Assembly (NCBI GenBank): GCA_039028975.1
Contig: JBCCHB010000025.1
Span: forward strand, 62,001-126,000
Origin: JAHBNG01 sp039028975
Lineage (GTDB): Bacteria > Chloroflexota > Anaerolineae > Caldilineales > Caldilineaceae
Direction of reading: 5' to 3'
Length of the DNA: 64,000 nt
The notes beneath the pieces were generated by a model. The model saw only the letters and a list, made by a program, of their open reading frames with translations. It made no database searches and was not told where the DNA came from. This document shows positions 1 to 8,523 of this stretch, piece by piece; position 1 is the first letter of the stretch, and every line of letters starts with the position of its first letter. The position numbers and the translations under genes were made by a program.

Positions 1-716
1 TCGGCATCCGCATCCAAAGATTGTAGAGCTAATACAATAAGATCGTCAAAGTCGACGGCACCGCGCATAAAGAGGCTTCGCTGGTAGTCTGCGAAGATGT
101 GGATGCCAAAGTCGAGTAGCGGCCAACTTCCTGATTGATTATCAAGCCGACCGCGCAATTCGTGGGGAGACACTCGCAGCTCTTTGCCAACCCGTATGGT
201 GGCGTTGGCAATGTCGATGGCATCGTCCAGAACATAACGTTCAATCCGGCGGAAGTTTTGTAGATAGTCGGGTTGGATAAATGCGCTAAGAAAGTCCGGG
301 TTGCTTTGAAGATAAGCATGAACCGCATCTCGCTTGATCTCGTTGGCGGTTCGCTCATCGATGATATCAAAACTTTCACTTAATCCAACCAAGCCAGGAC
401 GCTCTCGCACAATATCATGGGCCAAGCCGTGAAGGGTACGCACTCGATAGCCCACACCCGGAAGAAGACCTTGCTCCTCACGAAGAAAATTGCCTATGCG
501 GTTGCGGAAGTTTTCGACCGCGCTATTGGTAAAGGTCACGACGAGCACCTCGCGCTCATCAAGCCGCCCAGATTGAGCCAGCCGATCCACCAGGCGCGCG
601 GCCAGAAGGCTCAGGGTGAAGGTTTTGCCGCTGCCAGGCACTGCACTGACGCCCATGGGGCCGCTCTCGTAGGCGAGGATGCGCTCTTGGGCTGGGCGGG
701 GTGTAAAGCCTTCCAC
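1..716 (-). CDS. UvrD/Rep-family (superfamily 1) DNA helicase, 5' part only
   Basis: An open frame on the minus strand begins at GTG 716-714 and runs off the left edge, so only about 238 N-terminal residues are present. Residues near 20-27 read AVPGSGKT, the Walker A motif of UvrD-type helicases, preceded by a Q-motif-like PRPAQERIL segment. VVTFTNSAVENFRNRI follows, which fits motif Ia, and DFDDLIVLAL near the edge fits the segment that precedes the motif II region. The family unwinds DNA with ATP in repair or recombination. The GTG lies one base after the stop of the upstream SH3 gene, with GGGG 7 bases before it, so the two genes are probably co-transcribed. An in-frame TTG about 24 bases further up is an alternative start. 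The exact subfamily cannot be decided without the C-terminal part. Confidence 0.85.
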   Translation of the reverse strand, partial: MEGFTPRPAQERILAYESGPMGVSAVPGSGKTFTLSLLAARLVDRLAQSGRLDEREVLVVTFTNSAVENFRNRIGNFLREEQGLLPGVGYRVRTLHGLAHDIVRERPGLVGLSESFDIIDERTANEIKRDAVHAYLQSNPDFLSAFIQPDYLQNFRRIERYVLDDAIDIANATIRVGKELRVSPHELRGRLDNQSGSWPLLDFGIHIFADYQRSLFMRGAVDFDDLIVLALQSLDADA

Positions 717-717
717 G

Positions 718-1203
718 CTATGGCCCCATAATGACAACGCCGCTACCCGTTGCTTCGGCCATCCAGCCTTCTGTAATGACACCCGATGGACTCTGATACT
801 GAACTAGCCACCAGAGCAAGCTATCGGCTTCGTTCGGTCCAGCGTTAATCACAACGCTATCACCAGGCTGGGCCTGGGCCAGAATGTCATCACCACTCTT
901 TCCCCGATAGCCTGGTGAACGCCTGATATTGACTCGGCTGCTGGTAATGTTACGTACGGTTTCGCCAATGCGGAATGCATACTCAGTGGCATCGGTGGAC
1001 GAACGAGGTGCTTGGGCAAGCTGCACTTCAGCAGTTGGAGTGGGTGGTGGAGGCGTCCAGACAGGTTCGCCACTAGCCTGGATATCGAGCAGCGTCCGTT
1101 GATTGATGCCAAAGAACATGGCAAAACCGACGCAGGAAATAGTAGTCATTAACAACATACCCAAAACAAATCCAGGCCAATAGAGCGAACGAATCGATAT
1201 CAT
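718..1203 (-). CDS. Membrane-anchored protein with bacterial SH3-like domain
   Basis: 161 residues. Residues about 9-31 form one hydrophobic segment, so the protein is probably an N-terminally anchored, outward-facing one. A short proline/threonine-rich linker (WTPPPPTPTAE) follows. The remainder (about 75-158), with VNIRRSPGYRG and GDSVVINAGP, looks like a bacterial SH3 (SH3_3-type) domain, a fold that often binds cell-wall peptides or other proteins. The gene is packed between the 94-residue gene upstream (3 bases apart) and the helicase gene downstream (1 base apart), which suggests one transcript. No catalytic motif is seen. The SH3 call rests on the R-x-S-P-G-x-x-G pattern and the domain length. 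Confidence 0.7.
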   Translation of the reverse strand: MISIRSLYWPGFVLGMLLMTTISCVGFAMFFGINQRTLLDIQASGEPVWTPPPPTPTAEVQLAQAPRSSTDATEYAFRIGETVRNITSSRVNIRRSPGYRGKSGDDILAQAQPGDSVVINAGPNEADSLLWWLVQYQSPSGVITEGWMAEATGSGVVIMGP

Positions 1204-1206
1204 AAT

Positions 1207-1491
1207 CTACTGAATATCACTAAGAACCCGCAGGACACCTACTGCATTTCCTTCCATATCTAGGCTAGAGTGTTGAAGTAGTACATCGCAGCTGCGGCCA
1301 TCGTCCATTTTAAGGGTCATCTTTTCATCCCGATGTAGCTCAAGCATAGTCTTGCCAGAATTGAGTCCCTCGGCCTTATATGTGATACGATACGGGGCAG
1401 CCGCATGATTGTCATTCATTTCGATGAGCTTGATCTCGTCAAAAACAGCAACCGGTTTGTTTTGGTCGGTATGATAAAGCATTGCTTTCAT
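1207..1491 (-). CDS. Conserved-looking hypothetical protein, 94 aa
   Basis: The family was not recognised. The protein is soluble with alternating short beta-like stretches (VAVFDEIKLIEM, YRITYKAEGL, KMTLKMDDGRSCDVLLQHSS) and no signal peptide or membrane segment. It probably folds as a small beta domain. It starts at ATG 1491, with AGGAACA about 8 bases upstream on the minus strand as a weak ribosome-binding site, and ends 3 bases before the SH3 gene. It probably leads a three-gene unit with the SH3 protein and the helicase. Good codon structure and tight packing support a real gene. No function can be given. Confidence 0.65.
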   Translation of the reverse strand: MKAMLYHTDQNKPVAVFDEIKLIEMNDNHAAAPYRITYKAEGLNSGKTMLELHRDEKMTLKMDDGRSCDVLLQHSSLDMEGNAVGVLRVLSDIQ

Positions 1492-1643
1492 GAATATTGT
1501 TCCTGCAATTTTGTTTAAGAGTACGTTTCAATTTATTTGGAAATGGACTCATTCCATATTCAGTATGATGCTCAATTGTATCAAATTCAGTGGACATCTC
1601 AATATTTCAGAACCTTATAGAACAGTAAACTAAACATTGCAAG

Positions 1644-2315
1644 ATGAATCGTAACTCGATTAAACTGGCACCATCAATTCTCACTGCGGATTTTGGTCAC
1701 ATGGCAGAGGCTGTTCAAGCGGCAGAGGAGGGTGGAGCGGATTGGCTGCATTTGGATGTGATGGACGGCCAATTTGTCCCCAATATCTCCTTTGGCCCCA
1801 TGGTCATCAACTCGATTCGCACCTACACATCTCTCCCGCTGGATGTACATCTTATGGTCGATGAGCCGGAGCACTATCTACAGGCATTTGCCGATGCAGG
1901 TGCTCAAACTATCACTGTTCATCAGGAAGCAACTCGACATTTACATCGCGCCATTCAACAGATCCAGGATCTAGGCTGCCAGGCTGGGGTTGCCCTCAAC
2001 CCAGCCACGCCGAATCAGCTGCTGGAAGAGCTCTTGCCCTCCCTTGACTTAGTGCTAGTGATGAGCGTAAATCCTGGTTTTGGTGGGCAGAAGTTCATTG
2101 AATATAGCCATAACAAACTTCGCCGTATGAGAGATTGGCTCGATGTGGTAAACCCTGAATGCCAACTTGAAGTTGATGGTGGGGTTGGATACAGCAACAT
2201 TCGTCAAGTCGCTGACAGTGGGGCCAATGTCATGGTCGTAGGGAGTGCCGTCTACAATGAGACAGCTACGGTCGCGGAGAATTTGGCCGATCTGCGGAAA
2301 GCCCTTGAAGGTTGA
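1644..2315 (+). CDS. rpe: Ribulose-phosphate 3-epimerase
   Basis: 223 residues, the usual length for this TIM-barrel enzyme, which interconverts ribulose 5-phosphate and xylulose 5-phosphate in the pentose phosphate or Calvin pathway. Signatures are LAPSILTADF at the N-terminus, LHLDVMDGQFVPN with the metal/catalytic Asp, LDVHLMV with the conserved His, VMSVNPGFGGQKFI (phosphate loop) and EVDGGV near the C-terminus. All key residues appear intact. It stands alone, divergent from the SH3/helicase unit, with 152 bases between the two starts that must hold both promoters. Confidence 0.96.
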   Translation: MNRNSIKLAPSILTADFGHMAEAVQAAEEGGADWLHLDVMDGQFVPNISFGPMVINSIRTYTSLPLDVHLMVDEPEHYLQAFADAGAQTITVHQEATRHLHRAIQQIQDLGCQAGVALNPATPNQLLEELLPSLDLVLVMSVNPGFGGQKFIEYSHNKLRRMRDWLDVVNPECQLEVDGGVGYSNIRQVADSGANVMVVGSAVYNETATVAENLADLRKALEG

Positions 2316-2455
2316 AAACGACTCATGGTTCAGGTAGTGGACTCTGGACCCCTGGCTGTCTAAGTCGTATGTCACTACTCTGAAACCACAATATGTAGCG
2401 CAAATCTGTCCGCATATAGTAGCTTTTCGATGCTTACATACAAGTTAGACACTCA

Positions 2456-2546
2456 GGGCTCTGGACTACGGACTCTGGACTACGGACCCTGAACTACGGA
2501 CCCTGGACCACGGACCCTGGACTCTGGACCACGGACCCTGGACCCT
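2456..2546. repeat. Degenerate tandem repeat of TGGACTACGGACC type
   Basis: About 90 bases are built from alternating units such as CTCTGGACTACGGA and CCCTGGACCACGGA, roughly 13-15 bases each, in about six imperfect copies. A related piece (GGACTCTGGACCCCTGG) lies at about 2339-2355. The array lies between the ends of the convergent rpe and trypsin genes, so it is not coding. No hairpin or promoter function is evident. Such arrays can change length by replication slippage. Confidence 0.8.
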
Positions 2547-2553
2547 ACCTTTA

Positions 2554-3372
2554 TCAATGAGAGCTAATCTGAAAGTAAATCCAGCTGTTGTAGTTCACCA
2601 CGTTGGTATAAACACCGTAGAGACCTGCTGCACCACATTCCAAACCCCAGCTAACAATTCCAACCTGCACACTTTTCCCGTTATTGTAGCGAATCAGTGG
2701 CCCACCCGAGTCACCAACGCAAGAGTCAATACCTCCTTGTGCAAGACCAGCGCAGAGCATGTTATTGCTAATTAGAATGCCGAATTCTCTGTAGATGGTT
2801 TCGCAATCTTGCTGGGATATGATGGATAAGGTTGCCTTATTGAGGGCATTGGCACCATATCCACTATCGTCTGTTCCCCAGCCGTAAACCTTGGCAAAAT
2901 CCGTTATTGGTGACGAAAAAAGTGATTGTGCTCCAACAAGGCTGATTGTTTCACTGGTTGCTGGGCGACTCAAGCGTAGAAGCGCAATATCATTGTTATA
3001 GGTCAGCAGCTCAAATCCTGGATGGCGGATTATCTTGCTTACCGGAACGCGTTGCCCATCATTGCTGTTCAGGATGGTGCGACCAACGAGAATATCCAAG
3101 TCGGTCGATAAGAAGGGTATATCGTCTTCATCAAGCGTGCAATGCGCCGCAGTTAGAATCCATTCCGGGTGAATCAACGTCCCGCCACAGAATTGGGCAA
3201 AATAACCATTGGGTTCATCTGCCAAGGCAATACCAACGACCCACTCCTGCTCACCCTCCATCGCTTCCTCTCCGCCAATAATAGCAAGCGCTCTATCTGA
3301 TAAGAGGATAAATAAGACCATGACAAACAATATCACGTTAATAGATTTGGTGGGGTTGAGTAGATCGTTCAT
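2554..3372 (-). CDS. Secreted trypsin-like serine protease (S1A)
   Basis: 272 residues. Residues 12-30 are a signal peptide ending in ALA, immediately followed by IIGGEEA (31-37), the mature N-terminus of the chymotrypsin fold. The catalytic triad is visible: His77 in LTAAHC, Asp128 in NNDIALLRL and Ser222 in GDSGGPL. Asp216, six residues before the Ser, corresponds to Asp189 of chymotrypsin numbering and predicts cleavage after Arg or Lys. Paired cysteines (FCGG and AAHC; MLCAG and DSC) match the standard disulfides. There is no propeptide between the signal cleavage site and IIGG, so the enzyme could be active on export. It lies divergently next to the sigma-factor gene, about 310 bases away. 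Confidence 0.95.
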   Translation of the reverse strand: MNDLLNPTKSINVILFVMVLFILLSDRALAIIGGEEAMEGEQEWVVGIALADEPNGYFAQFCGGTLIHPEWILTAAHCTLDEDDIPFLSTDLDILVGRTILNSNDGQRVPVSKIIRHPGFELLTYNNDIALLRLSRPATSETISLVGAQSLFSSPITDFAKVYGWGTDDSGYGANALNKATLSIISQQDCETIYREFGILISNNMLCAGLAQGGIDSCVGDSGGPLIRYNNGKSVQVGIVSWGLECGAAGLYGVYTNVVNYNSWIYFQISSH

Positions 3373-3684
3373 GCCTCCATTGTAGGAGGAAAATAGCGTT
3401 GAACGGGTTGCTAGTTGCTGCTCTTTTGCTGTTGCAGTTTTTACATTTTTGTGGCGGCAAGCTGTCTCCTGTCAGGAAGCTGTCATGAGAGGTTTCGGAG
3501 AGCTGTCAGAGCAAGCATATTGGAACTCTTAGGAAAATCTTGAAAGGATATATGATCTTCAGGCGTCCATATAGTGACTATTGGTTGCGACCTGCTTTAT
3601 TCTGGTTCATTTGAAAATTTTAAAACGAGTACGCTAAATACTTTTGGAAAACAGCAATTTACGTATGGTATACTATAAACCCTT
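3373..3684. other. Divergent intergenic region, trypsin / sigma factor
   Basis: There is no coding sequence in these 312 bases. Four AGCTGTC or AAGCTGTC-type words cluster at about 3459-3510, which could be binding sites for a regulator but may be chance. The 3' end holds the sigma-gene promoter listed separately. Confidence 0.5.
3644..3674 (+). promoter_or_regulatory. Candidate promoter of the sigma-factor gene, near-leaderless
   Basis: TTGGAA at 3644-3649 and TATACT at 3669-3674 fit housekeeping -35 and -10 boxes, with a 19-base spacer (slightly long). The expected start of transcription, about 7 bases after the -10, is around 3681, only a few bases before ATG 3685, and no Shine-Dalgarno sequence is present. 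The transcript may therefore be leaderless. This is inferred from base patterns only. Confidence 0.4.
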
Positions 3685-4455
3685 ATGACTGTTCAATGCT
3701 CTCGCTGTCAAGAGGTAGCCTTATGGCTTATCCATCGCTATCAGTGGCACCTGCTCTCCGTCGAGAATTTGACCGCGCAACTTCATGCTCGGACGCTTCA
3801 AGCGGAGGAAAACCACGATAAAGCATTTCTAACCAATCAGGCTACCAACCTATATTGTGTCGTACTGTATGATGCATGTGGTACGGAGGGAGAGAGCAGG
3901 GAACGGGCCTACCTCGAACTCTCCCATTACCTATACGATATAGCAATCTACAAGTATGGAGATCCAGAGCTGGCTGAGGAATTTGTCCAAGAAGCAATCT
4001 TCCGTACGTTTCGCTTACTTGATCGATGTAGAGAGCCTGGCGCTTTTTTGACCTTCGCCACATTCAAGCTTAGGCAGGCTGCAACTGATTACTTCCGCAA
4101 ACGAGATCGGGAGCAAAAGAGGACTGAGTCATTGCCCGAGGCATTTGAGACTGATGTTGTGGATAACCCAACAGACCAGCTGCCAGATTTGGGTTTACCA
4201 CCACTAGAAGAGTTGGTCATCAGTGTGGAGTGGGCCGAGAGGATTCTCAATCGAATTGTCGAATTGATCCAACAGCAGTCTAGAGCCAAGAATCAGTTCT
4301 TGGCTGTTATCCTAAAATATTTGTACGATTGGAGTGATCAGGAGATAGCCCAGGAGTTGGATACATCAGTGAGCAATGTTCATCTTCTGCGAAGTCGTGG
4401 TCTGAAGCGCTTGCGAGATGACTCATCTTTGTATGAGTTTTGGGATGATTGCTAG
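3685..4455 (+). CDS. Sigma-70 family (ECF-like) RNA polymerase sigma factor
   Basis: 256 residues, longer than a typical ECF sigma of about 190 because of an N-terminal extension of about 65 residues that contains C5-x2-C8. Region 2 is visible at about 75-135 (YGDPELAEEFVQEAIFRTF, then LRQAATDYFRKRDRE). Region 4 is at about 185-245, with a helix-turn-helix WSDQEIAQELDTSVSNVHLLRSRGLKRLRDD that recognises the -35 element. Such factors direct RNA polymerase to a small regulon and are usually held by an anti-sigma factor. The next gene on the same strand encodes a cytoplasmic zinc-finger protein of the right kind, and the CHAT protease gene lies convergently behind that. The N-terminal CxxC could be redox or metal sensing; that is speculative. 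Confidence 0.88.
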   Translation: MTVQCSRCQEVALWLIHRYQWHLLSVENLTAQLHARTLQAEENHDKAFLTNQATNLYCVVLYDACGTEGESRERAYLELSHYLYDIAIYKYGDPELAEEFVQEAIFRTFRLLDRCREPGAFLTFATFKLRQAATDYFRKRDREQKRTESLPEAFETDVVDNPTDQLPDLGLPPLEELVISVEWAERILNRIVELIQQQSRAKNQFLAVILKYLYDWSDQEIAQELDTSVSNVHLLRSRGLKRLRDDSSLYEFWDDC

Positions 4456-4667
4456 AGAGAACCACTAACAAACTTTACATCCATGAAGATTATGTGAAAG
4501 ATCTGGAGACCTGTCTACGCCTTTTCTAATGAAGGAATACCCCTGATGCCTTCGGATGGTAAATATTGTACTATTGAAATCAGGGCGAGAGTTGATGCTT
4601 AACCAAGAGAAATCATCTCTTCATTCTGTGTAGAGTATTGTGGTGGTAAAGAGGAACTCAATCAGCC

Positions 4668-5588
4668 ATGAAGAACCGACCTCATAATCTGATTCAACGC
4701 TGGATCGATGCACTTAACGCAGAATCCATTGATATTGTGCAAACTAAGGATATTGCCCACGACGTAGCAACGGAGATTCGGAACAGGTACCAAATGAGGC
4801 AGTTGGTTCATGCCATTCGCGGCAGTGTAGAAGACCCTCTCGATTGTGACGCCTGCCAGGATGCGCTTCCTGAATTTATCCAAGCTCGCTTAGGTGAGAA
4901 CGTAGGGTCAAATCTGAATGTTCTAGATGTGCGCGCCCACCTGACACTGTGCCCGTCCTGTGCTGGTGCCTATGCAGATGTGCTTGAAATAGCTCAATTG
5001 AGCCGAGCAGATGCGATTCCTGCCGCCAACAGCTACCCAGAATTTGATTTCTCTTTTTTAGCCAGTTCGGCGTCTGCAAACGCTATGCCAGATGCCGCGT
5101 CAACAAGTCCCCAAGAGGTAAGACCCCAACAGACAAAAGACAAGGAACTTGATACTCAACTGAAAGTCAATAAGCTGGTGCAGCAGGCGCTTGAGGCTGG
5201 TCAAGATTGGGTGGAAGATGTGATGAGTGGCATTATTCTTCTATTTGGTCCTACCTTACAAACCCAAACGGCTGGAGGCTGGGCACTCAAATCAAGTGAC
5301 TCTGGCTCGCTCTTGGCCCAAGTTGTACTTGCGGAGGATGAAGTTGAAGGATGGGAGATCGAAGGCTCTGCCTTTGCCGATCAGAATGATGAGTCGCTCT
5401 GCCAAATTGAAGTATCCCTGTATAGTGTAGACGATCCGGATGAAGAGCTAGCGGGGATCCCAGTGGTTGTTCGTTACGCAGACGCCCAAGTAAATAGTAG
5501 GACGGACGAGGGTGGCATTGCGGAATTTGGCTCGATACCTGTCGCATATCTTTCTCAGTTAACCGTCCATGTTGAGCTGCCAGATTAA
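4668..5588 (+). CDS. Zinc-finger anti-sigma-like protein, soluble, with C-terminal beta domain
   Basis: 306 residues with no membrane segment. Cys60-x2-Cys63 and His91-x3-Cys95-x2-Cys98 match the zinc-binding anti-sigma (zf-HC2 type) arrangement, in a helical context (CQDALPEFIQARLG, HLTLCPSCAGAYADVLEI). A low-complexity acidic/Ala/Ser linker (about 115-160) leads to a C-terminal beta-rich part (about 225-305), in which GIPVVVRYADA with TDEGGIAEFGSIPVA resembles a carboxypeptidase-regulatory or Ig-like fold. It follows the sigma gene by 212 bases and ends 27 bases before the convergent CHAT gene. I infer that it binds the sigma factor through the zinc finger. The linker would be a natural protease target. 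GAGGA 11 bases before ATG 4668 is the likely ribosome-binding site. Confidence 0.75.
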   Translation: MKNRPHNLIQRWIDALNAESIDIVQTKDIAHDVATEIRNRYQMRQLVHAIRGSVEDPLDCDACQDALPEFIQARLGENVGSNLNVLDVRAHLTLCPSCAGAYADVLEIAQLSRADAIPAANSYPEFDFSFLASSASANAMPDAASTSPQEVRPQQTKDKELDTQLKVNKLVQQALEAGQDWVEDVMSGIILLFGPTLQTQTAGGWALKSSDSGSLLAQVVLAEDEVEGWEIEGSAFADQNDESLCQIEVSLYSVDDPDEELAGIPVVVRYADAQVNSRTDEGGIAEFGSIPVAYLSQLTVHVELPD

Positions 5589-5614
5589 ACCCAAGATCAC
5601 TCTCCTTCGTCTCA

Positions 5615-8365
5615 TCAATCAGGTGACCCAATCAATACAAATCCGCCCCAATAGAAAGGGTGATCGAACGGCTTGGCACCTGGTAACATGGCCTGGAAGA
5701 GGGCCAGAGCATCCGTAATCTCATTTGCCATCATACCATATGCTTCAAGGCGACTATGAACTGTCTTGCTACTCATTCCTGCCACTGTCTGCTGGGCAAT
5801 CCGTACGGCTTCTGCCTTGGTGGAGCCAGTCAGCCATGACTCATAGAAGGTTTCCATAAAGAGCCGAGTCGGAATTTCATTGACTGGCCAAAGCGTAGCT
5901 AGTAGGGAGCGGGCCCCAGAGCCAATGAAGGCTCGTGTTAGCCCCATCAGTTCATCGCCGGGGTGAAGTTCGTTTAACCCTGTATCGCAAGCACTTAAAA
6001 TCACTAGATCTGCCTGAAGCGTAACGGTTTCGAGCAGGACTCCAGCCGTCAGTTCTCCATCGGCCAGTTGTAGTGAGGATGCCATCGGATTGAGTTGCTG
6101 AAAGTGACCGTGACAGGAGAAGTGAATCACATCATACCCTGAAAGTGCCTGACAGACAGTTGTTCGGGTGGCCTCTTGCCCTAAAAATGTATCCCCGCCA
6201 AAGAGTTGAGTAATCCATGCTGCTTCTGCCTCTGCATGAGCCAACCCATCTTCGTTCACGCCAATTGAAAGAATCCGTGGCCGGTGTTCGCTTTTATGGG
6301 GTAAGGATGCTCTTTTAAAATCTGCTCCTCCGGCTGGAGCTATCTCTAGCGTTGCGGTCTTGAGCAGTACAGATGCACTGGGGGCATAACTCGTTGTGGC
6401 TTGGCTTGTGCCTGTTAGTTCAGATAGATCGATAAGGGCATGAAGGGGAAGGTAGTGGAGCAGACCGTGAGGAACGAAGGTTAGATGGCGTTTGTTGGCA
6501 ATCGCCTGGTGCAAGGGCCGAATTAACTTATCACCCAGATTCTGCCAGCGACGCATAGGCTTTAAACGTTGACCTGGCTTGGGCGTAATTCCCCGCAGCC
6601 GCCCATCGGTGCGATTAAACAATTGAGATTGAATCTGCTGAACGTTGCTCTCTAATTCAAAAACTTGTACAAACTCCTGGGTGATCACAAAGGCTAAAAG
6701 CCGCTCAGGCGGGAGGAGGTATCTACGCAAAAAGTGGCTCTCGTTGGGAAGATTGCTGATAATAGATGTATGGGTCCCTGGTAACCCTGTCACAAAGAAC
6801 TCGATAACTGCCATATCTTCTGGAAGGTGCAGCTGAATTTCGCGAGCACTCACCGGCTCCTCTAGCGCAAGGCTGGATAGCTGGCTGGGCGTGTGAGACG
6901 GGGATTTACTGGATGATAATTTATGGGACGACGAGACCATATCCAGAAAGGCACGAGAGCGAGCGCGCTCGACAAAGTAAAGCGCTGTCTCTGGGATACT
7001 TTGCTCTAAGCAGAGCAGAATCATTGATTCATAGATCTGCTGCCAACGGCCCAGCAGGCCAATCTTCATGCCTTCATCTTGAAGCGGGTGGCGCAGATCT
7101 TCGATCAAGTCGATGCTGGCTTCAAAATGAGTGTGGGCTGCGGATGTATCACCAAGTTGCGCCAATATATAGCCCAACCGATAGTGGGTATTTGGCAAAA
7201 AATTACGCCGGTCGATTTCCGTTGCAAGGGTGTGGGCTTGGGTAAAATAGTCCACTGCTTTATCGAAAGCATCACGAACTAAGTGAATCATCCCCAAATT
7301 GAGGAGAACGTCCACTCGGTAAGCGCTGGTGGTCATATATTGTAGGGTCTGATGAAATGCTTCTTCCGCTTCATCAAACTGTCCTAAGAAAAAGCGCACT
7401 TCACCTACATTGGTCAAGCCATTGCCAACCCGATTCCAGGCTTTTTGAGAACGCCAATAATCTACAAAAAAGGTGAACCCGGCTAATGCTTTGTCCCAGT
7501 CACCTCGATCACGATGAATCAGTCCTAGCTCTAGATGGGCAATGGCTTGACCAGGCAGGGACCCGATGCGAGTACAGATCGCTAACGATTGTTTGAAATA
7601 CCTCTCTGCCTCATCTAACATCTGTAGTTCATAGGCAACGATGCCCAAATTCTTTAAGACTGTTCCTTGCTGGTGCTCATCACCCAGTCTCTGCCAAAGA
7701 GCTAAACTTTGGGTATGCTTGTCACTTGCTTCTGCATAATGGCCAACAAGAAGGTGGCAAATGGCTTGCATATTGAGGGATTTGGCACGGATGGTGTCAT
7801 CCAGTTCTGTTTTGGATAACAATGCGTCAAACGCTTCAATCGCAGCTTGATGCTCTCCCCCTTTACGTAAAGAGAGAGCAGCGAAATAGAGAATATTGTG
7901 ACGGGTTCCAGGCTGCGTGACCGGTAGATCCTGCAACTGTTGGGTTAGGTCGAGCAGCCTTTGGGGTGCATAGAGATAGTAGAGCTGGGCAAGACGCAAA
8001 AAGAGGCTATTCAGTGAAGACTCAAAGTGGGAATCACCTGCACGCAACCGTCGGCAAAGGAGGCCAAGACCCCGTTCATGCAGTTCCGTGTAGCGCTGGC
8101 GTGCAGTGCGTTCCAACTCTTCCAACAACTCACGGGCCAGGCTGTCTTCAAGCGAATAGGTAGGATGAAGAGTGGATGCTTGCAAGACGAAAATATGATT
8201 TTCCGGTTCTTGGGTGGATAAGGCATCTGTATCCAGCTTCTGATTGAGAAAATGCTCAAGTAATTCACGATCGGCCTGCCCTAGTATGGCCAAGGCTTCA
8301 TAGAGCCTATCCTGTGAATACCTTGCGATTGGTGAATTCTGAGTCGAATTGTATGTAGAAACCAT
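5615..8365 (-). CDS. TPR-CHAT protein (caspase-like cysteine peptidase)
   Basis: 916 residues without a signal peptide, so cytoplasmic. Residues about 85-460 are tetratricopeptide repeats (for example AIEAFDALLSKTELDD, LGIVAYELQMLDEAERYFKQSL, LGLIHRDRGDWDKALAGF). About 560-916 is a CHAT domain with the catalytic dyad: His in VIHFSCHGHF (about residue 752) and Cys in VILSACDTGL (about 794), then LMGLTRAFIGSGARSLLATLW. CHAT proteases cleave specific partner proteins once the TPR part is triggered. Its 3' end faces the sigma/anti-sigma pair at 27 bases. Its start faces the CLCA-like protease gene across a palindromic element. The substrate is unknown; the linker of the zinc-finger neighbour is an attractive guess. 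Confidence 0.93.
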   Translation of the reverse strand: MVSTYNSTQNSPIARYSQDRLYEALAILGQADRELLEHFLNQKLDTDALSTQEPENHIFVLQASTLHPTYSLEDSLARELLEELERTARQRYTELHERGLGLLCRRLRAGDSHFESSLNSLFLRLAQLYYLYAPQRLLDLTQQLQDLPVTQPGTRHNILYFAALSLRKGGEHQAAIEAFDALLSKTELDDTIRAKSLNMQAICHLLVGHYAEASDKHTQSLALWQRLGDEHQQGTVLKNLGIVAYELQMLDEAERYFKQSLAICTRIGSLPGQAIAHLELGLIHRDRGDWDKALAGFTFFVDYWRSQKAWNRVGNGLTNVGEVRFFLGQFDEAEEAFHQTLQYMTTSAYRVDVLLNLGMIHLVRDAFDKAVDYFTQAHTLATEIDRRNFLPNTHYRLGYILAQLGDTSAAHTHFEASIDLIEDLRHPLQDEGMKIGLLGRWQQIYESMILLCLEQSIPETALYFVERARSRAFLDMVSSSHKLSSSKSPSHTPSQLSSLALEEPVSAREIQLHLPEDMAVIEFFVTGLPGTHTSIISNLPNESHFLRRYLLPPERLLAFVITQEFVQVFELESNVQQIQSQLFNRTDGRLRGITPKPGQRLKPMRRWQNLGDKLIRPLHQAIANKRHLTFVPHGLLHYLPLHALIDLSELTGTSQATTSYAPSASVLLKTATLEIAPAGGADFKRASLPHKSEHRPRILSIGVNEDGLAHAEAEAAWITQLFGGDTFLGQEATRTTVCQALSGYDVIHFSCHGHFQQLNPMASSLQLADGELTAGVLLETVTLQADLVILSACDTGLNELHPGDELMGLTRAFIGSGARSLLATLWPVNEIPTRLFMETFYESWLTGSTKAEAVRIAQQTVAGMSSKTVHSRLEAYGMMANEITDALALFQAMLPGAKPFDHPFYWGGFVLIGSPD

Positions 8366-8384
8366 TTTGGGTACTTGTTATCTC

Positions 8385-8468
8385 TATACTGCGTCTTTTT
8401 GAAAACGGGAGTTTTCCGATGCTCTGCCAGAGTGACCAAATTCGTGTTTTCAAACGGAGCTGAGTATA
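8385..8468. repeat. Family A palindromic element, copy 1
   Basis: 84 bases bounded by TATACTGCG and GCTGAGTATA. Inside are a GAAAAC..GTTTTCC arm and an AAATTCGTGTTTTCAAAC arm that can pair imperfectly. It fills most of the space between the divergent CHAT and metalloprotease starts and ends only 20 bases from the CHAT start codon, so it could affect expression of both genes. Confidence 0.75.
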
Positions 8469-8523
8469 GATCGTAAGATAAAGTTTGGACTATAATTATA
8501 GAAGATTGCGAGGAGCTATACTA

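Noticed and set aside
29..379. Minus-strand open frame of 116 codons
   Set aside because: It lies in a different frame of the same helicase gene, which is open through the entire stretch with recognisable motifs.
417..731. Plus-strand open frame of 104 codons at the left edge
   Set aside because: It is the complement of a helicase gene with clear Walker A and DFDDL motifs on the minus strand.
2456..2546. Possible CRISPR array because of regular short repeats
   Set aside because: Units are 13-15 bases with no spacers of constant size; it is a simple degenerate tandem repeat, and no cas genes are present.
3459..3510. Four AGCTGTC-like words as an operator array
   Set aside because: Spacing is irregular and the word is short; chance cannot be excluded.
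5615..8365. Craspase (type III-E CRISPR) identity for the TPR-CHAT gene
   Set aside because: No Cas7-11-like gene and no array in the window; only the gene logic is comparable.
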